Assembly (NCBI GenBank): GCA_946628045.1
Contig: CAMOVZ010000001.1
Coordinates: forward strand, 62,001-126,000
From: an uncultured Caryophanales bacterium
Lineage (GTDB): Bacteria > Bacillota_I > Bacilli_A > RF39 > UBA660
Direction: 5' to 3'
DNA: 64,000 nt
Shown here: one piece after another, positions 35,745 to 45,550 of the stretch
Numbering within the stretch: position 1 is the first letter of the stretch
Layout of the letters: each line of letters begins with the position of its first letter
The notes under the pieces: model-generated
What the model was told of the DNA's origin: nothing
What the model saw: only the letters and a program-made list of their open reading frames with translations
Database searches by the model: none
Program-made: the position numbers and the translations under genes

Positions 35745-36308
35745 TTATTTTAATGTACATTCAGTATGAGTTGCACCTTCACCTGTTGTTGCTGGGAAAG
35801 AAACACTACCAGCAGCTACACTAGTAGCAGTTTTAACTTTAGATCTACTAATTTCTGTTTCTTTAGTTAAAGCATCAATACCATGTTTTCCAGCATCTAC
35901 TAAATATACTGAATATTCTGTTTTTACTTTTTGTTCTGAATTATTAGTAGCAGCAGTTGTTGTTTTTATCCATTCAACATAACCTTGAACTCTAGCATTA
36001 GACCAAGAAGAAAGTCCTCCTGATTCCATAATATCTTTAGTATTTTGATCGTTACTATCTATTTTGAAGAAATACTTACCATCTCCAGTAGCACCTACAC
36101 TAGTATCACCACATTTTAATTCATCAGCTAATACTGCATTTCTTACTGTATTAACATATTCTTTAGCTACATCTGCAAATGTATCACGTCTTGAGTTTTC
36201 AATTGTTCTTGATACAGCAGGAATTGCAACTAACATCAAAATACCCATAATTGTAATAACTGCTAATAACTCGATTAATGTAAATCCTTTTCCATTTATT
36301 TTTTTCAT
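35745..36308 (-). CDS. Type IV pilin, candidate major subunit
   Basis: A 187-residue prepilin. Leader MKKINGKG, then FTLIELLAVITIMGILMLVAIP: Glu at +5 after Gly8 and the classical N-terminal helix. The mature domain of about 150 residues is rich in Thr, Ala and Ser, with two Cys that could close a C-terminal loop (Cys at about 66 and near the end). The compact size, classical leader and strong terminator fit a major pilin (ComGC- or PilA-like); this is inference. It is followed by its own terminator and preceded by another prepilin gene. Confidence 0.85.
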   Translation of the reverse strand: MKKINGKGFTLIELLAVITIMGILMLVAIPAVSRTIENSRRDTFADVAKEYVNTVRNAVLADELKCGDTSVGATGDGKYFFKIDSNDQNTKDIMESGGLSSWSNARVQGYVEWIKTTTAATNNSEQKVKTEYSVYLVDAGKHGIDALTKETEISRSKVKTATSVAAGSVSFPATTGEGATHTECTLK

Positions 36309-36407
36309 TTAATTCACTCTCTTTCTACTTTCTTATAATTAAATACTATCATACTCAATTTTACTTTACAATATTTTTTTTATAAAATTACATTATTTTA
36401 CACATAA

Positions 36408-37049
36408 TTATGAACAAGATTCATTATATTTTTCAGGTGTAACTATATTACCTTCATCATCATAATATTTACCATTAAATATAACACAATAATTACCCCC
36501 AGAATAATAACCTTTTATACCAGCGCTACACTTACTAGATATAGGTCCAAACGAACTTAATTGACTAATTCCTTGAGCTCTATTCATTGATTTAGTTAAA
36601 CCAATTGAATTAGTCACAGTCTTAATATCTTTAGTCTTTAATTCTTTAACACTTTCACTATCTAATAAATCTATACCTATTGTATTAGTACCTTTTTTCT
36701 CAACTAATCTAACATAATATTTATATCTAGCACCTACTCTTGTATAAACAACTACTGAATCAAATTGATCATATAACCCACCATTAGGCCCTTTAACAAT
36801 ATTATCTTGATCATTTAAATAATTTAATGCAAATACTATACATTCACCATTTTTAGGCTTAACTAATAATCTTTCTTTACTACTCTTTACTTTAGCTGTC
36901 TCAATCATATTAGTAGCATCAGCCTTAATTACATTTAATCTTTGATTCTTTAACATACCATTAATATTAGGAATAGCTATTAACATTAATATTCCAAGTA
37001 CCGCTAACATCGCAAGTAACTCTACAAAAGTAAATCCATTTTTCTTCAT
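36408..37049 (-). CDS. Type IV prepilin-like protein
   Basis: A 213-residue prepilin with the short leader MKKNG, then FTFVELLAMLAVLGILMLIAIPN, Glu at +5. The mature domain ends in a Gly/Tyr-rich segment with SGGNYCVIFNGKYYDDEGN and several Cys. It lies 99 bases upstream of the candidate major pilin in the same direction; the gap has no clear hairpin. Probably a minor pilin of the same machine. Confidence 0.83.
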   Translation of the reverse strand: MKKNGFTFVELLAMLAVLGILMLIAIPNINGMLKNQRLNVIKADATNMIETAKVKSSKERLLVKPKNGECIVFALNYLNDQDNIVKGPNGGLYDQFDSVVVYTRVGARYKYYVRLVEKKGTNTIGIDLLDSESVKELKTKDIKTVTNSIGLTKSMNRAQGISQLSSFGPISSKCSAGIKGYYSGGNYCVIFNGKYYDDEGNIVTPEKYNESCS

Positions 37050-37087
37050 TTAATCACTACCTTTAAATACATTATAACATAAAATAA

Positions 37088-38188
37088 TTATTTTATTATT
37101 TTTTTTAAATTATTTAACTCTTCTATACTATTATTAGTATAATGATTACTTTCAAACACATTATCATATCTAAATAAAGAAAAACCTTTATAATTTTTTA
37201 AATTACGTGATAATAATACCTCTCTCATAATAATATTATTATTATTTATCCATTCATCTTTTCCTTCCTTAGCATATTTATCTTCAACTCCAACTTTATA
37301 AAAAGCTAAAGCTATATATAAATCAATATCATTCTTTAATAGGCTTTCCCATTCTTTAATCACATTACAATAAGCTTTAGTACTATTATAAAACCCATAA
37401 TATATTTGTGGCATTATAAAATCTATATAATCATTTTCACTCATCCATAAACGTACATCAGCCATATTCTTATTATAATTATTATCTATATTACCATCAG
37501 GACTTACACCAAAAGAAATATTCTTCCTACTGCATTCCTTATGAACCCTTTTAATCATTTTATTAATTACATTCAAATGATACTCTTCTTTAGAAATATA
37601 ATCATTATTCTTAATATATTCTTCATAATCAACAGTATCTATATCACTACTAGGATAAAAATAATCATCAAATAATACTCCATCTATATCATAATTTAAT
37701 ACTTCTTTTACACCATTAACTATTAAGTCTTCTACTTCTCTCTTACTAGGATTTAAATATATTCCATTATTGATATATAAATAATCTTTATTAATAAAAT
37801 TAATATCTTTAATACTATCTATATTACTAGTAGTTCTAACTCTATATGGATTAATCCAAGCTACTACACTTATATTATTCTTATGAGATTCTTTTATAAA
37901 ATAATCTAATACATCAAAATTATAATCTCTAGGAAATATATTTGATTCATATATCGCATTACAATTATCTCTTACTTGTAGAATAATACTATTAAAATTA
38001 TTATTTTTAATATTATTAATCATATTTATAATATTTTTTTTACTAACATCTTTATTATTATTAATATATTCATGTAGTTCTATATAACTAATAAATATAC
38101 TTCTAACTTCTTTTTCTTCTTTTTCATTAACTACATTTAATATAATTATCAACATAGATAAAATAATAATTATAATAATTCTCTTCAT
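37088..38188 (-). CDS. Exported GH10-like (DUF187) glycoside hydrolase-type protein
   Basis: A 366-residue protein with an N-terminal signal or anchor (MKRIIIIIILSMLIIILN) and a TIM-barrel fold. NIINMINNIKNNNFNSIILQVRD, WINPYRVR, SPDG and FIMPQIYYGFY match the glycosyl-hydrolase-like 10 family (PF02638, YngK type). These are thought to act on wall or exopolysaccharide; the substrate is unknown. The frame opens at 38236, but ATG 38188 sits behind TTGGTGATAAT, and the upstream part lies across a terminator. Confidence 0.82.
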   Translation of the reverse strand: MKRIIIIIILSMLIIILNVVNEKEEKEVRSIFISYIELHEYINNNKDVSKKNIINMINNIKNNNFNSIILQVRDNCNAIYESNIFPRDYNFDVLDYFIKESHKNNISVVAWINPYRVRTTSNIDSIKDINFINKDYLYINNGIYLNPSKREVEDLIVNGVKEVLNYDIDGVLFDDYFYPSSDIDTVDYEEYIKNNDYISKEEYHLNVINKMIKRVHKECSRKNISFGVSPDGNIDNNYNKNMADVRLWMSENDYIDFIMPQIYYGFYNSTKAYCNVIKEWESLLKNDIDLYIALAFYKVGVEDKYAKEGKDEWINNNNIIMREVLLSRNLKNYKGFSLFRYDNVFESNHYTNNSIEELNNLKKIIK

Positions 38189-38208
38189 ATTATCACCAAT
38201 AAAATAAT

Positions 38209-38239
38209 AAAATGACAATAATAAAAATATTGTCATTTT
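38209..38239 (-). terminator. Terminator of the DUF421 gene
   Basis: A 12-base stem (arms 38209-38220 and 38228-38239, core AATGACAATA) with a T-run; the TGA stop of the DUF421 gene is in the arm. The next start codon is only 20 bases further on. Confidence 0.8.
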
Positions 38240-38862
38240 TTCTCTATAATATATAAATTATCATTACTATAAAAACAATAAAATACTTCATCTAATTCAA
38301 TACATCTATCATTAAGTTCTAATCTTAACCATTTTTCATTCTTATTAATTCTTCTTAAAGTATTTTTATCAATAATACCATTTAATATTAAAGGAAGTGG
38401 ATAATCCTTATTATTATCCTTTTTAAATATAGATAATTTACCATTAGTCTCTAATATAGCGTAATCTACTTCATTAATACTCTTAATAGAATTATCTCTT
38501 AACTGCATTAATAAATCTTCTATATTATATCTCTGTCTTTTCATTTCTCTAAAATTTACTTTACCTTTTTCTATTATTATAGAAGGATTACCATCTAATA
38601 TATCCCTTATCTTCTTATTTTTCATAGATATATAAGATAACCCTATCTGTATTAAAAACAAAGCTAAAACAGGTACTAAAGATACTAAAATACTTTGATT
38701 ATAATTTTCTATAGAAATAGCTACTAATTCAGCTATAAAAATAGATACAATAAAATCCATTATAGAAAGTTCTCCTATTTCTCTTTTACCCATAATTCTA
38801 TATAGAATAGCTACTAAAAAATAAAAGAAAACACTTCTATATAAAATAATAAAATATTTCAT
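38233..38862 (-). CDS. DUF421 (YetF-type) membrane protein
   Basis: A 209-residue protein with three N-terminal membrane segments and a soluble C-terminal domain. GKREIGELSIMDFIVSIFIAELVA and IIEKGKVN with MKRQRYNIEDLLMQLRD are the family signature (YetF, YrbG, YkjA relatives). Function is not established; some relatives are in spore membranes. It ends with TGA. ATG behind TGGTGATTAT. Confidence 0.88.
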   Translation of the reverse strand: MKYFIILYRSVFFYFLVAILYRIMGKREIGELSIMDFIVSIFIAELVAISIENYNQSILVSLVPVLALFLIQIGLSYISMKNKKIRDILDGNPSIIIEKGKVNFREMKRQRYNIEDLLMQLRDNSIKSINEVDYAILETNGKLSIFKKDNNKDYPLPLILNGIIDKNTLRRINKNEKWLRLELNDRCIELDEVFYCFYSNDNLYIIEKK

Positions 38863-38934
38863 ATAATCACCAGTATTATTTTGTACTAAGAATAAATATT
38901 TATACTAATCATATTATTAATTAGAGGTGAATAT

Positions 38935-39288
38935 ATGTCTTATATAAAAGCAATTTTCTTTAATATTTTAGAATTATTTATACTATTATTTCTAATAACT
39001 ATACTTTATTACTTTAACTTAATAAATGAAAAAACATTTAGTATATTAAAACTAATTATTTTATTATTATCTATATTTATAAATAGTTTTATATTAGGAA
39101 AAAATACTAAAAAGAAAAGTTATATAGAAGGTATTATATATGGAGTAATATTAATTACAATATTATTAATACTTACAATAATATTATCTAAAGTACAAAT
39201 AAAACTATTAATACTTTACCCATTAATATTATTAACATCTATATTTGGATCTATATCATATAATAAAAAAAACAAATCAAATAATTGA
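38935..39288 (+). CDS. TIGR04086-type four-helix membrane protein
   Basis: A 117-residue protein with four hydrophobic helices and a short Lys/Asn-rich tail; the central LGKNTKKKSYIEGIIYGVI segment resembles the TIGR04086 (YrzE) family of Firmicutes. Function is unknown. The start ATG follows AGAGGTGA. A TTGTAC (38881) and TACTAA pair about 16 bases apart could be its promoter. It converges on the TasA-like gene at 39298 through a shared terminator. Confidence 0.7.
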   Translation: MSYIKAIFFNILELFILLFLITILYYFNLINEKTFSILKLIILLLSIFINSFILGKNTKKKSYIEGIIYGVILITILLILTIILSKVQIKLLILYPLILLTSIFGSISYNKKNKSNN

Positions 39289-39297
39289 TTTGTTTTT
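39268..39297. terminator. Bidirectional terminator, TIGR04086 gene and TasA-like gene
   Basis: A 13-base stem (39268-39280 and 39285-39297, core ACAAATCAA/TTGATTTGT) with A and T runs. Confidence 0.85.
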
Positions 39298-40632
39298 CTA
39301 TTCTATTCTAAATGCTGGACTAACACCAAACACTGAATTAGCATTTTCAGCAGGCCATCCTCCTACATCATTTATTAAAATAAATTGCATAGGACTTGGA
39401 ACATTTGCACGAAGCCACCAACTAGATGGATTAGTCTGATAATTTTTAACACATGGTGCATAGTTTTCCTTTGAAGTATTTTGATTTATATAATAATCCA
39501 ATTGTCTTGTTTTATTAGATTCTTCTTCGTTCATTAAATCTGCTCCAAATAATTCTTTTCCAGAAAGTAAATATACTTTATCTTTTACCCTAGAAACACC
39601 TGAAGCAGAACTATTTTCTCCCCAACCTTTACCAGTTACTACATAAGTATCTATTATTACTTTTTTCAAGTCAGCTGGTAATTTACTAAAAAATCCTGTA
39701 TTAGCATAATTAATATTTTCTAAAGTATAAACGCCATTATTTAAATAAGCTCTCATGTCTGAGTATTCCCATCCACCTTTATTTCCATCACCAACACCTT
39801 GTGGTGGATACACTCCTGCGTAACTATTCATTCTATAATTTGTCACTATATCCTGAAACTCCACTACGAATCCACATGCTGTTTGAGAAAATCCTGGAGT
39901 ATTACATTCACTAGGTGTACTCATATTAGCAATTCTTAATGTATATTCTTCTTTAGTACCATCACCATCAATATCCATCTCAATTGTTTTAGTATCTCCT
40001 ACTTCATATGGACAAGTACCAAGTTTAGCACAATCAGCTATTGTACCCCAATCATCTTTAGCAAAACTCTTAGCATTTACTTCTACATCAGCTTGAACAT
40101 ATTCAACACTAAACTTTGAAATAATTGTTTTATTTGTTGTAGGCAATTCACTAGAATCTACATCTGTTCTATATTTAACTTTTACTTTATAAGTTTTAGA
40201 TTGATTAGCATCTAATCTTTGACCTTTTTCTATAGATGAACCATCGTCATAAGTAATAGAATAAGAAAGATAACTTGGTAAATCTATTTCAGTTTCTCCA
40301 TCAGATTCATAAAACTTATTTTCAATACTATTTATTACACCATCTAATGTTCCAGCATTTACTGCATCAACAGTAAATGAATAAAAATCTCCTGGATTAA
40401 CTAAATTAATTTCATAAGTAACTGTAGTCTTATTAGAATCAATAATAGGAGTTTGAGCATCTACCCCATCTTCATTAGCTACATTTTCCCAATGTATATC
40501 CCATTTATTTCCCTTTACTATACCTGATCCATTAATATATAAAGTCGTACTAAGTAACGCAAAACCTACTGTAATACCACATACTAATAAGATTAAAAGC
40601 ATAATTGTATTTCTTTTCTTACTCTTTTTCAT
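39298..40632 (-). CDS. TasA/camelysin-like leader protein with DUF6273-like C-terminal domain (type A, copy 2)
   Basis: A 444-residue exported protein. The leader ends GFALLSTTLYINGS; WDIHWENVA and NPGDFYSFTVDAVNAGTLDG follow. The C-terminal half parallels 15028: VGDTK, SQTACGFVVEFQD, GGWEYSDMRAYLNNG, RQLDYYINQ, WWLRA and a final VSPAFRIE. Between WWLR and VSPAF the two copies differ almost completely (24-26 residues), while the flanks are conserved. The frame opens 15 codons earlier, but ATG 40632 lies behind ATAGGTGATAAT, identical to the leaders of 15028 and 22167. Confidence 0.8.
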   Translation of the reverse strand: MKKSKKRNTIMLLILLVCGITVGFALLSTTLYINGSGIVKGNKWDIHWENVANEDGVDAQTPIIDSNKTTVTYEINLVNPGDFYSFTVDAVNAGTLDGVINSIENKFYESDGETEIDLPSYLSYSITYDDGSSIEKGQRLDANQSKTYKVKVKYRTDVDSSELPTTNKTIISKFSVEYVQADVEVNAKSFAKDDWGTIADCAKLGTCPYEVGDTKTIEMDIDGDGTKEEYTLRIANMSTPSECNTPGFSQTACGFVVEFQDIVTNYRMNSYAGVYPPQGVGDGNKGGWEYSDMRAYLNNGVYTLENINYANTGFFSKLPADLKKVIIDTYVVTGKGWGENSSASGVSRVKDKVYLLSGKELFGADLMNEEESNKTRQLDYYINQNTSKENYAPCVKNYQTNPSSWWLRANVPSPMQFILINDVGGWPAENANSVFGVSPAFRIE

Positions 40633-40670
40633 ATTATCACCTATTATTATCATAATAAAAAATAAAAAAT

Positions 40671-40698
40671 AAAACAATATCTTTCAAAATATTGTTTT
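40671..40698 (-). terminator. Terminator of the surface protein gene at 40712
   Basis: A 10-base stem AAAACAATAT/ATATTGTTTT with a T-run on the minus strand, 39 bases before the next start codon. ATGTAAAG lies between the stop and the stem. Confidence 0.75.
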
Positions 40699-40711
40699 AT
40701 TTACTTTACAT

Positions 40712-41989
40712 TTATTTACTAGTTTTTCTCTTAATATATATTACAGCACCTACTAATACTACAAATAAAATACTAAATACTATAATAACATTCTTACTAT
40801 CATCATCTTTTACTTCTATTACTTTATCTTCATCACTTACTAAATATAATGAATTATTATCATAATCACAAGAATCATCCTCAGGACAATCTATTTTTCC
40901 AATAAAGTAAATTGTATTCCCTTTAGAATAGAAATTATTAAAAATATAATAACTATTATTAATCTTTTTAACTTTCTTTAATATTTCCCCATCTAAATTA
41001 ATTTTAACTACTTCATAACTAGAATCAACATCATTCTTATATAATAATAAATATTCTTTTATATTATTATCTTTATATACTGGAAGTAATGAAACTATAT
41101 TATTTACAGAAACAGCTGTAGTACCAACAGTTTCCCATACTTCTTCTCCATTACTATAATTAATTAAATAATAACTATTATCTCCATTTTTTAATTTAAC
41201 TTCACTAGTTACACCATATAATATAAATCCATTACTAGCTTCACTTAGATTAGTAGTTTTATATTTACTAATATCATCAATAACTATATCATTATAACCA
41301 TTTATATCTACTGTAACTAAACTATTCCCAACTATTAAAGCATATCCTATAATTTTATTTTCTTCTTTTATAATAGTTAAATCATTTACTTTTTCATTAA
41401 AATCTCTTTTTGACTCAATATCAAAATTCTTATTATATTTAACTATACTATTATTAATTATACTAATATAACCATTAATTTTATTTTCCTCATTATATAT
41501 AGGAATTATCTTACTAATAACACCATCTACTATTTCTTTTTCAAAAACTAACTTACCTTCAAAATCTATCTTTAATAATACTCCACTATTTGAAGACTCT
41601 TCTTCTAATACATTATAACTTTTCTTAGTAGATATTAAATATCCATCTATATTTCCTTCTTCATCATATGTATAACTTAAACCATTAATATAATCACTAG
41701 AAGTATTCCCATAAGTATATTTCCATACTAAATTATCTTTTTTATCATACTTAACAAGTATTACTTGATAATCATCTATTTCTTCTTCATCATCTTCTTG
41801 TTTTTCTTTTTCTTTTAAAACATTTCCACCTAATACATACCCGTCTTCCTTTAATTTATTGTCATAGGCTTTCTCTATATAATTAAAAGTCTCATCATCA
41901 TATTTATTTAATGAATAAGATATATCTTTAGCAGATACATTATAAAAACTAATTAATACTAATACAATTATAAATAGTAACTTTTTCAA
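40712..41989 (-). CDS. Membrane-anchored surface protein with repeated beta motifs, unknown function
   Basis: A 425-residue protein: signal peptide (KKLLFIIVLVLISFYNVSA), a long extracytoplasmic part rich in Asp, Asn and Lys with repeating strands (such as YGNTSSDYINGLSYTYDEEG and GYALIVGNSLVTVDING) suggesting a beta-propeller, and a C-terminal membrane helix (about 400-419) followed by KRK. The frame opens at GTG 41998, part of AGGTG; a TTG at 41989, six bases on, gives the expected MKKLLF-type signal peptide and is preferred. Family not recognised. It precedes the TasA-like gene at 39298. Confidence 0.7.
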   Translation of the reverse strand: MKKLLFIIVLVLISFYNVSAKDISYSLNKYDDETFNYIEKAYDNKLKEDGYVLGGNVLKEKEKQEDDEEEIDDYQVILVKYDKKDNLVWKYTYGNTSSDYINGLSYTYDEEGNIDGYLISTKKSYNVLEEESSNSGVLLKIDFEGKLVFEKEIVDGVISKIIPIYNEENKINGYISIINNSIVKYNKNFDIESKRDFNEKVNDLTIIKEENKIIGYALIVGNSLVTVDINGYNDIVIDDISKYKTTNLSEASNGFILYGVTSEVKLKNGDNSYYLINYSNGEEVWETVGTTAVSVNNIVSLLPVYKDNNIKEYLLLYKNDVDSSYEVVKINLDGEILKKVKKINNSYYIFNNFYSKGNTIYFIGKIDCPEDDSCDYDNNSLYLVSDEDKVIEVKDDDSKNVIIVFSILFVVLVGAVIYIKRKTSK

Positions 41990-42027
41990 TACAAACACCT
42001 CATACTAATATAATTATAAAACAAAAA

Positions 42028-42046
42028 AAGACTAATTACTAGTCTT
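42028..42046 (-). terminator. Terminator of the dnaG-sigA-trmK operon
   Basis: A 7-base stem AAGACTA/TAGTCTT holding the trmK stop codon, with a run of seven A (T on the minus strand). Confidence 0.8.
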
Positions 42047-42704
42047 CTAATACATTTTTAATCATTTGAATTTCTTTTTTTGTTTTGTATTTCTTTAATC
42101 TATAATTTTTAGGTAATAAATTAATTAGTATTTCACGACTCTTCATTTCTCTTTGATAATACTCTTTAAATAATTTACCTTTTTTAGTTAATAATACCGG
42201 TCCAAAGAAATAATCTTTCCTAGAATACTTCTTTTTACCTTTCTTAAATACTATTATTTGATATATAAAATTTTCTTTTACTAATTCTTCATTTTCTATA
42301 TAAAATCCATTCTTACAAAAGAATCTTTTAACATCTTCTTGATAATTATTAGGACTAATTATATATGTATCTACTTTTTTAAATATTTTATAATTATTCT
42401 TACATATACCTATAATATTTCTACCACCCATACCAGAAATAATTACAGTATCAACTTCTTCACTATAAGTACTAAGTCCATCACCTAGACGTACTTCTAT
42501 TTCTTTTTCTAAATGTTCTCTTTTAATATTATTTTTAGCCTGTTCTAAAGGGCCTTCTTTAACATCTGATGCAATTGCTTTAATACCTTTATTTTTCTTA
42601 ACAAGATATATATCAAGTAAAGCATGATCACATCCTACATCTAAACAAAAGGAGTTAGCGTTAACTAAATCTCCTATCGTTTTAAGTCTTGAGTTAATTT
42701 TCAT
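42039..42704 (-). CDS. trmK: tRNA (adenine22-N1)-methyltransferase TrmK
   Basis: A 221-residue SAM-dependent methyltransferase. The SAM site is CLDVGCDHALLDIYLV near residues 19-34, with ISGMGGRNI as the motif IV region, both typical of TrmK (YqfN). It methylates A22 of tRNA. Its position directly after sigA, with a 1-base overlap, is the Bacillus arrangement. Full length. Confidence 0.92.
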   Translation of the reverse strand: MKINSRLKTIGDLVNANSFCLDVGCDHALLDIYLVKKNKGIKAIASDVKEGPLEQAKNNIKREHLEKEIEVRLGDGLSTYSEEVDTVIISGMGGRNIIGICKNNYKIFKKVDTYIISPNNYQEDVKRFFCKNGFYIENEELVKENFIYQIIVFKKGKKKYSRKDYFFGPVLLTKKGKLFKEYYQREMKSREILINLLPKNYRLKKYKTKKEIQMIKNVLED

Positions 42705-43795
42705 TAGTCTGTTAAGAAATCCTTTAACTTACGAGAACGAGATGGATGTCTTAATTTTCTTAGAGCCTTAGCTTCAATTTGACGAATTCTCTCTCTTGTA
42801 ACTCCAAAGATTTGTCCTACTTCTTCAAGAGTTCTACATTGACCATCATCTAAACCAAATCTAAGTCTTAATACTTTTTCTTCTCTTTCAGTTAATGTTG
42901 CAAGAACACCTTTAAGTTCTTCTTTTAACATTTCAACTGTAGCATATTCTTCAGGACCCATTGTTCTTTCATCTTTAATGAAATCTCCTAAATGTGAATC
43001 ATCTTCTTCACCAATTGGAGTTTCAAGTGAAACTGGATCTTGTGAAATCTTATATACTTCACGAACTTTATCTACTGATATACCTAATTTCTTAGCTATT
43101 TCTTCATCAGTTGGTTCTCTATTTAATTCTTGTGTTAATTGTCTTTGAACTCTAGCTAATTTATTAATTGTTTCAACCATATGTACTGGAACACGAATAG
43201 TTCTAGCTTGATCTGCAATAGCTCTTGTTATTGCTTGTCTTATCCACCATGTTGCATATGTAGAAAATTTATATCCTTTAGTAGGATCAAACTTATCAAC
43301 AGCTTTCATTAAACCAATGTTACCTTCTTGAATTAAATCCAAAAATAACATTCCACGTCCAACATATCTTTTAGCAATTGAAACAACTAAACGAAGATTA
43401 GATTCAGCTAACATTCTTTTAGCTTCTTCATCACCTTCAACTGCACGTTGTGCATATTCAAATTCTTCATCAGAAGTAAGTAAGTTTATACGTCCAATTT
43501 CTTTTAAGTACATTCTTACTGGATCATTAATTTTAACATCTTTAGAAAGAGTTAAATTTTCAACTGACATATCAGTAGTTATTTCTTCACCACTAGCGTC
43601 GTCAGACCCATCTTCTGCAACTATTTCAATATTATTTTCAACTAAAAAGTTATATAATTCATCTAATGTATCACTATCAACATCTAACCCCTTTAGTTGA
43701 TCTGCTAATTGTTCATAAGTTACATAACCTTGTTGCTTACCTACAGTTAATAACTTATTTTTTCTTTCTTCAATTGTCTTAATTTCTTCAACCAT
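42704..43795 (-). CDS. sigA: Housekeeping RNA polymerase sigma factor SigA/RpoD
   Basis: A 363-residue primary sigma factor. Region 1.1 remnant in 1-80, region 1.2 [13 protein letters not shown], region 2 with [16 protein letters not shown] and [14 protein letters not shown], region 3, and region 4 with [19 protein letters not shown]. It recognises TTGACA/TATAAT promoters, matching those seen in this window. It lies 3 bases after dnaG and overlaps trmK by one base, a classical macromolecular synthesis operon lacking rpsU here. Confidence 0.97.
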   Translation of the reverse strand: MVEEIKTIEERKNKLLTVGKQQGYVTYEQLADQLKGLDVDSDTLDELYNFLVENNIEIVAEDGSDDASGEEITTDMSVENLTLSKDVKINDPVRMYLKEIGRINLLTSDEEFEYAQRAVEGDEEAKRMLAESNLRLVVSIAKRYVGRGMLFLDLIQEGNIGLMKAVDKFDPTKGYKFSTYATWWIRQAITRAIADQARTIRVPVHMVETINKLARVQRQLTQELNREPTDEEIAKKLGISVDKVREVYKISQDPVSLETPIGEEDDSHLGDFIKDERTMGPEEYATVEMLKEELKGVLATLTEREEKVLRLRFGLDDGQCRTLEEVGQIFGVTRERIRQIEAKALRKLRHPSRSRKLKDFLTD

Positions 43796-43798
43796 TGC

Positions 43799-45520
43799 CT
43801 ATTCTCCTAACTTAAGCTTTCTTATTCTTTCTACTATTTTAGCTTGCTCTATTGGATCTACTTCCTTCTTCATTAATCCTGTGAGTCTCTTTATTTCTTC
43901 ATTAATACTATATTCTCTTATTACTTTGAAATAACGAAATAACTCTTCCTTATCAGTAGTCTCTAAATAATTACAAGATAAAATTTCATTTAGAAAATTC
44001 TTTAAACTTTCCTTATCATTTAAATAAGTATAAAAGTCTGCAATATTTATACTTCCATTCGTTTTATAATAATAAATTATTTCACTACACATACTTCTCA
44101 TTACTTCTGTAGGAAAGATTAATCTTTCTTTCTCAACCTGTGTAATAATCCAATCATTATTAAGCATAAAGTATATTATTTGCTCGAAAGCTTTCTCATA
44201 TTTATCCTTTTTAGGAACTTTATTTTTAGGTATAAACACTACTTCTTTTTTCTCTTTATTTTTAAGAAGCCTATTCATACGCATTTCCAGTGTATTATAC
44301 CCTATATCGAACTCTTTTGCAAGTCTTTTTAATACAACTTCTCTTCTAATTTCATCATCTAATTTAGCTGTTTCTTCAATAACTTTATTAATATAATCAG
44401 CTTTTTCTTCATCAGATGAAAAATTAACATTCTCTTTCAATTTATTTATTTTAAAATCACTAAAGTTTAAAGCATTTTCAACAAGTCCAATAAATTTATC
44501 TTTACCATTATTTAAAATATAACTATCAGGGTCATCCGGATTAGGTAAAGGTACTACTTTTACTTCAATACCTTCCTTTAATAATAATTCTCCATTAGCT
44601 AAAGTAGCTTTAACCCCAGCTTCGTCTCCATCTAAACATAAAATTATATTTTTAGAAAGTCTTTTTAACAAATTTATTTGATCATGTGTTAAAGCAGTTC
44701 CCATTAAAGCAACAGTATTTTTAATACCGATACTACTAGCTCTAATAACATCCATAAATCCTTCCATAACTATTACAGATTTCTTTATTCTACACTCATC
44801 TTTAGCGATTATATAATGATACAGATTTTCACCCTTTTTAAATATATCTGTTTCTCTAGTATTAACATATTTATTATCTTTTATACCATCATATCTTCTA
44901 CCACTAAATCCTACTACTCGACCATTAATATCATATAAAGGAAACATTATTCTATTATTATAGATATCATGATTATCATTAGATAAACCTATTCTATTTA
45001 ATGTAACTAAGTCATAATCTTTTTTAGTAAGTAATTTAGTTAAATCATCTATACTTTCTAAAGAAAGACCTATTCCAAATTCTTTTATTATCTCTTCATC
45101 TATTTTTCTGTTTAATAAATATTGTTTAGCTTTAATTCCTATACTACTATTTAAATTATTTTGATAGTATTTTAAAGCTAAATTATAAGCATCATAAAAC
45201 TTATCAAATTTAGTAGTTTTCTTAGTAACATGAACACTAGAAGTATTAATACCTACTCTATCACCTAAGTATTTTAATACTTCTTTAAAATCCATATGCT
45301 CATAGTCCATTAAAAAGTTAAATACATTTCCAGTCGCATGACATGAAAAACAAGTATATATTTGTTTTTCTCTAGATACACTCATAGATGGATTTGTATC
45401 ATCATGAAAAGGGCACACACAAAAGAAGTTTTTGCCCTTTGAAACTAACGGTATTCTTTCTCCAATGATGTCTACTATATCTACTTTACTTCTAATTTGA
45501 TTAACTAAATCATTATTCAT
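43799..45520 (-). CDS. dnaG: DNA primase DnaG
   Basis: A 573-residue primase: N-terminal zinc ribbon (CPFH and CFSCH), TOPRIM core with VVMEGFMDV and LCLDGDEAG, and a C-terminal helicase-binding region. It makes RNA primers for replication. The frame opens at 45532, but the GTG codons there belong to AGGTGG; ATG 45520 begins MNNDLVNQIRSKVDIVDIIG, aligned with normal DnaG starts, eight bases behind the ribosome site. First recognised gene of the dnaG-sigA-trmK operon. Confidence 0.95.
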   Translation of the reverse strand: MNNDLVNQIRSKVDIVDIIGERIPLVSKGKNFFCVCPFHDDTNPSMSVSREKQIYTCFSCHATGNVFNFLMDYEHMDFKEVLKYLGDRVGINTSSVHVTKKTTKFDKFYDAYNLALKYYQNNLNSSIGIKAKQYLLNRKIDEEIIKEFGIGLSLESIDDLTKLLTKKDYDLVTLNRIGLSNDNHDIYNNRIMFPLYDINGRVVGFSGRRYDGIKDNKYVNTRETDIFKKGENLYHYIIAKDECRIKKSVIVMEGFMDVIRASSIGIKNTVALMGTALTHDQINLLKRLSKNIILCLDGDEAGVKATLANGELLLKEGIEVKVVPLPNPDDPDSYILNNGKDKFIGLVENALNFSDFKINKLKENVNFSSDEEKADYINKVIEETAKLDDEIRREVVLKRLAKEFDIGYNTLEMRMNRLLKNKEKKEVVFIPKNKVPKKDKYEKAFEQIIYFMLNNDWIITQVEKERLIFPTEVMRSMCSEIIYYYKTNGSINIADFYTYLNDKESLKNFLNEILSCNYLETTDKEELFRYFKVIREYSINEEIKRLTGLMKKEVDPIEQAKIVERIRKLKLGE

Positions 45521-45550
45521 AGACATCACCACCTACACTTACTTATAATA

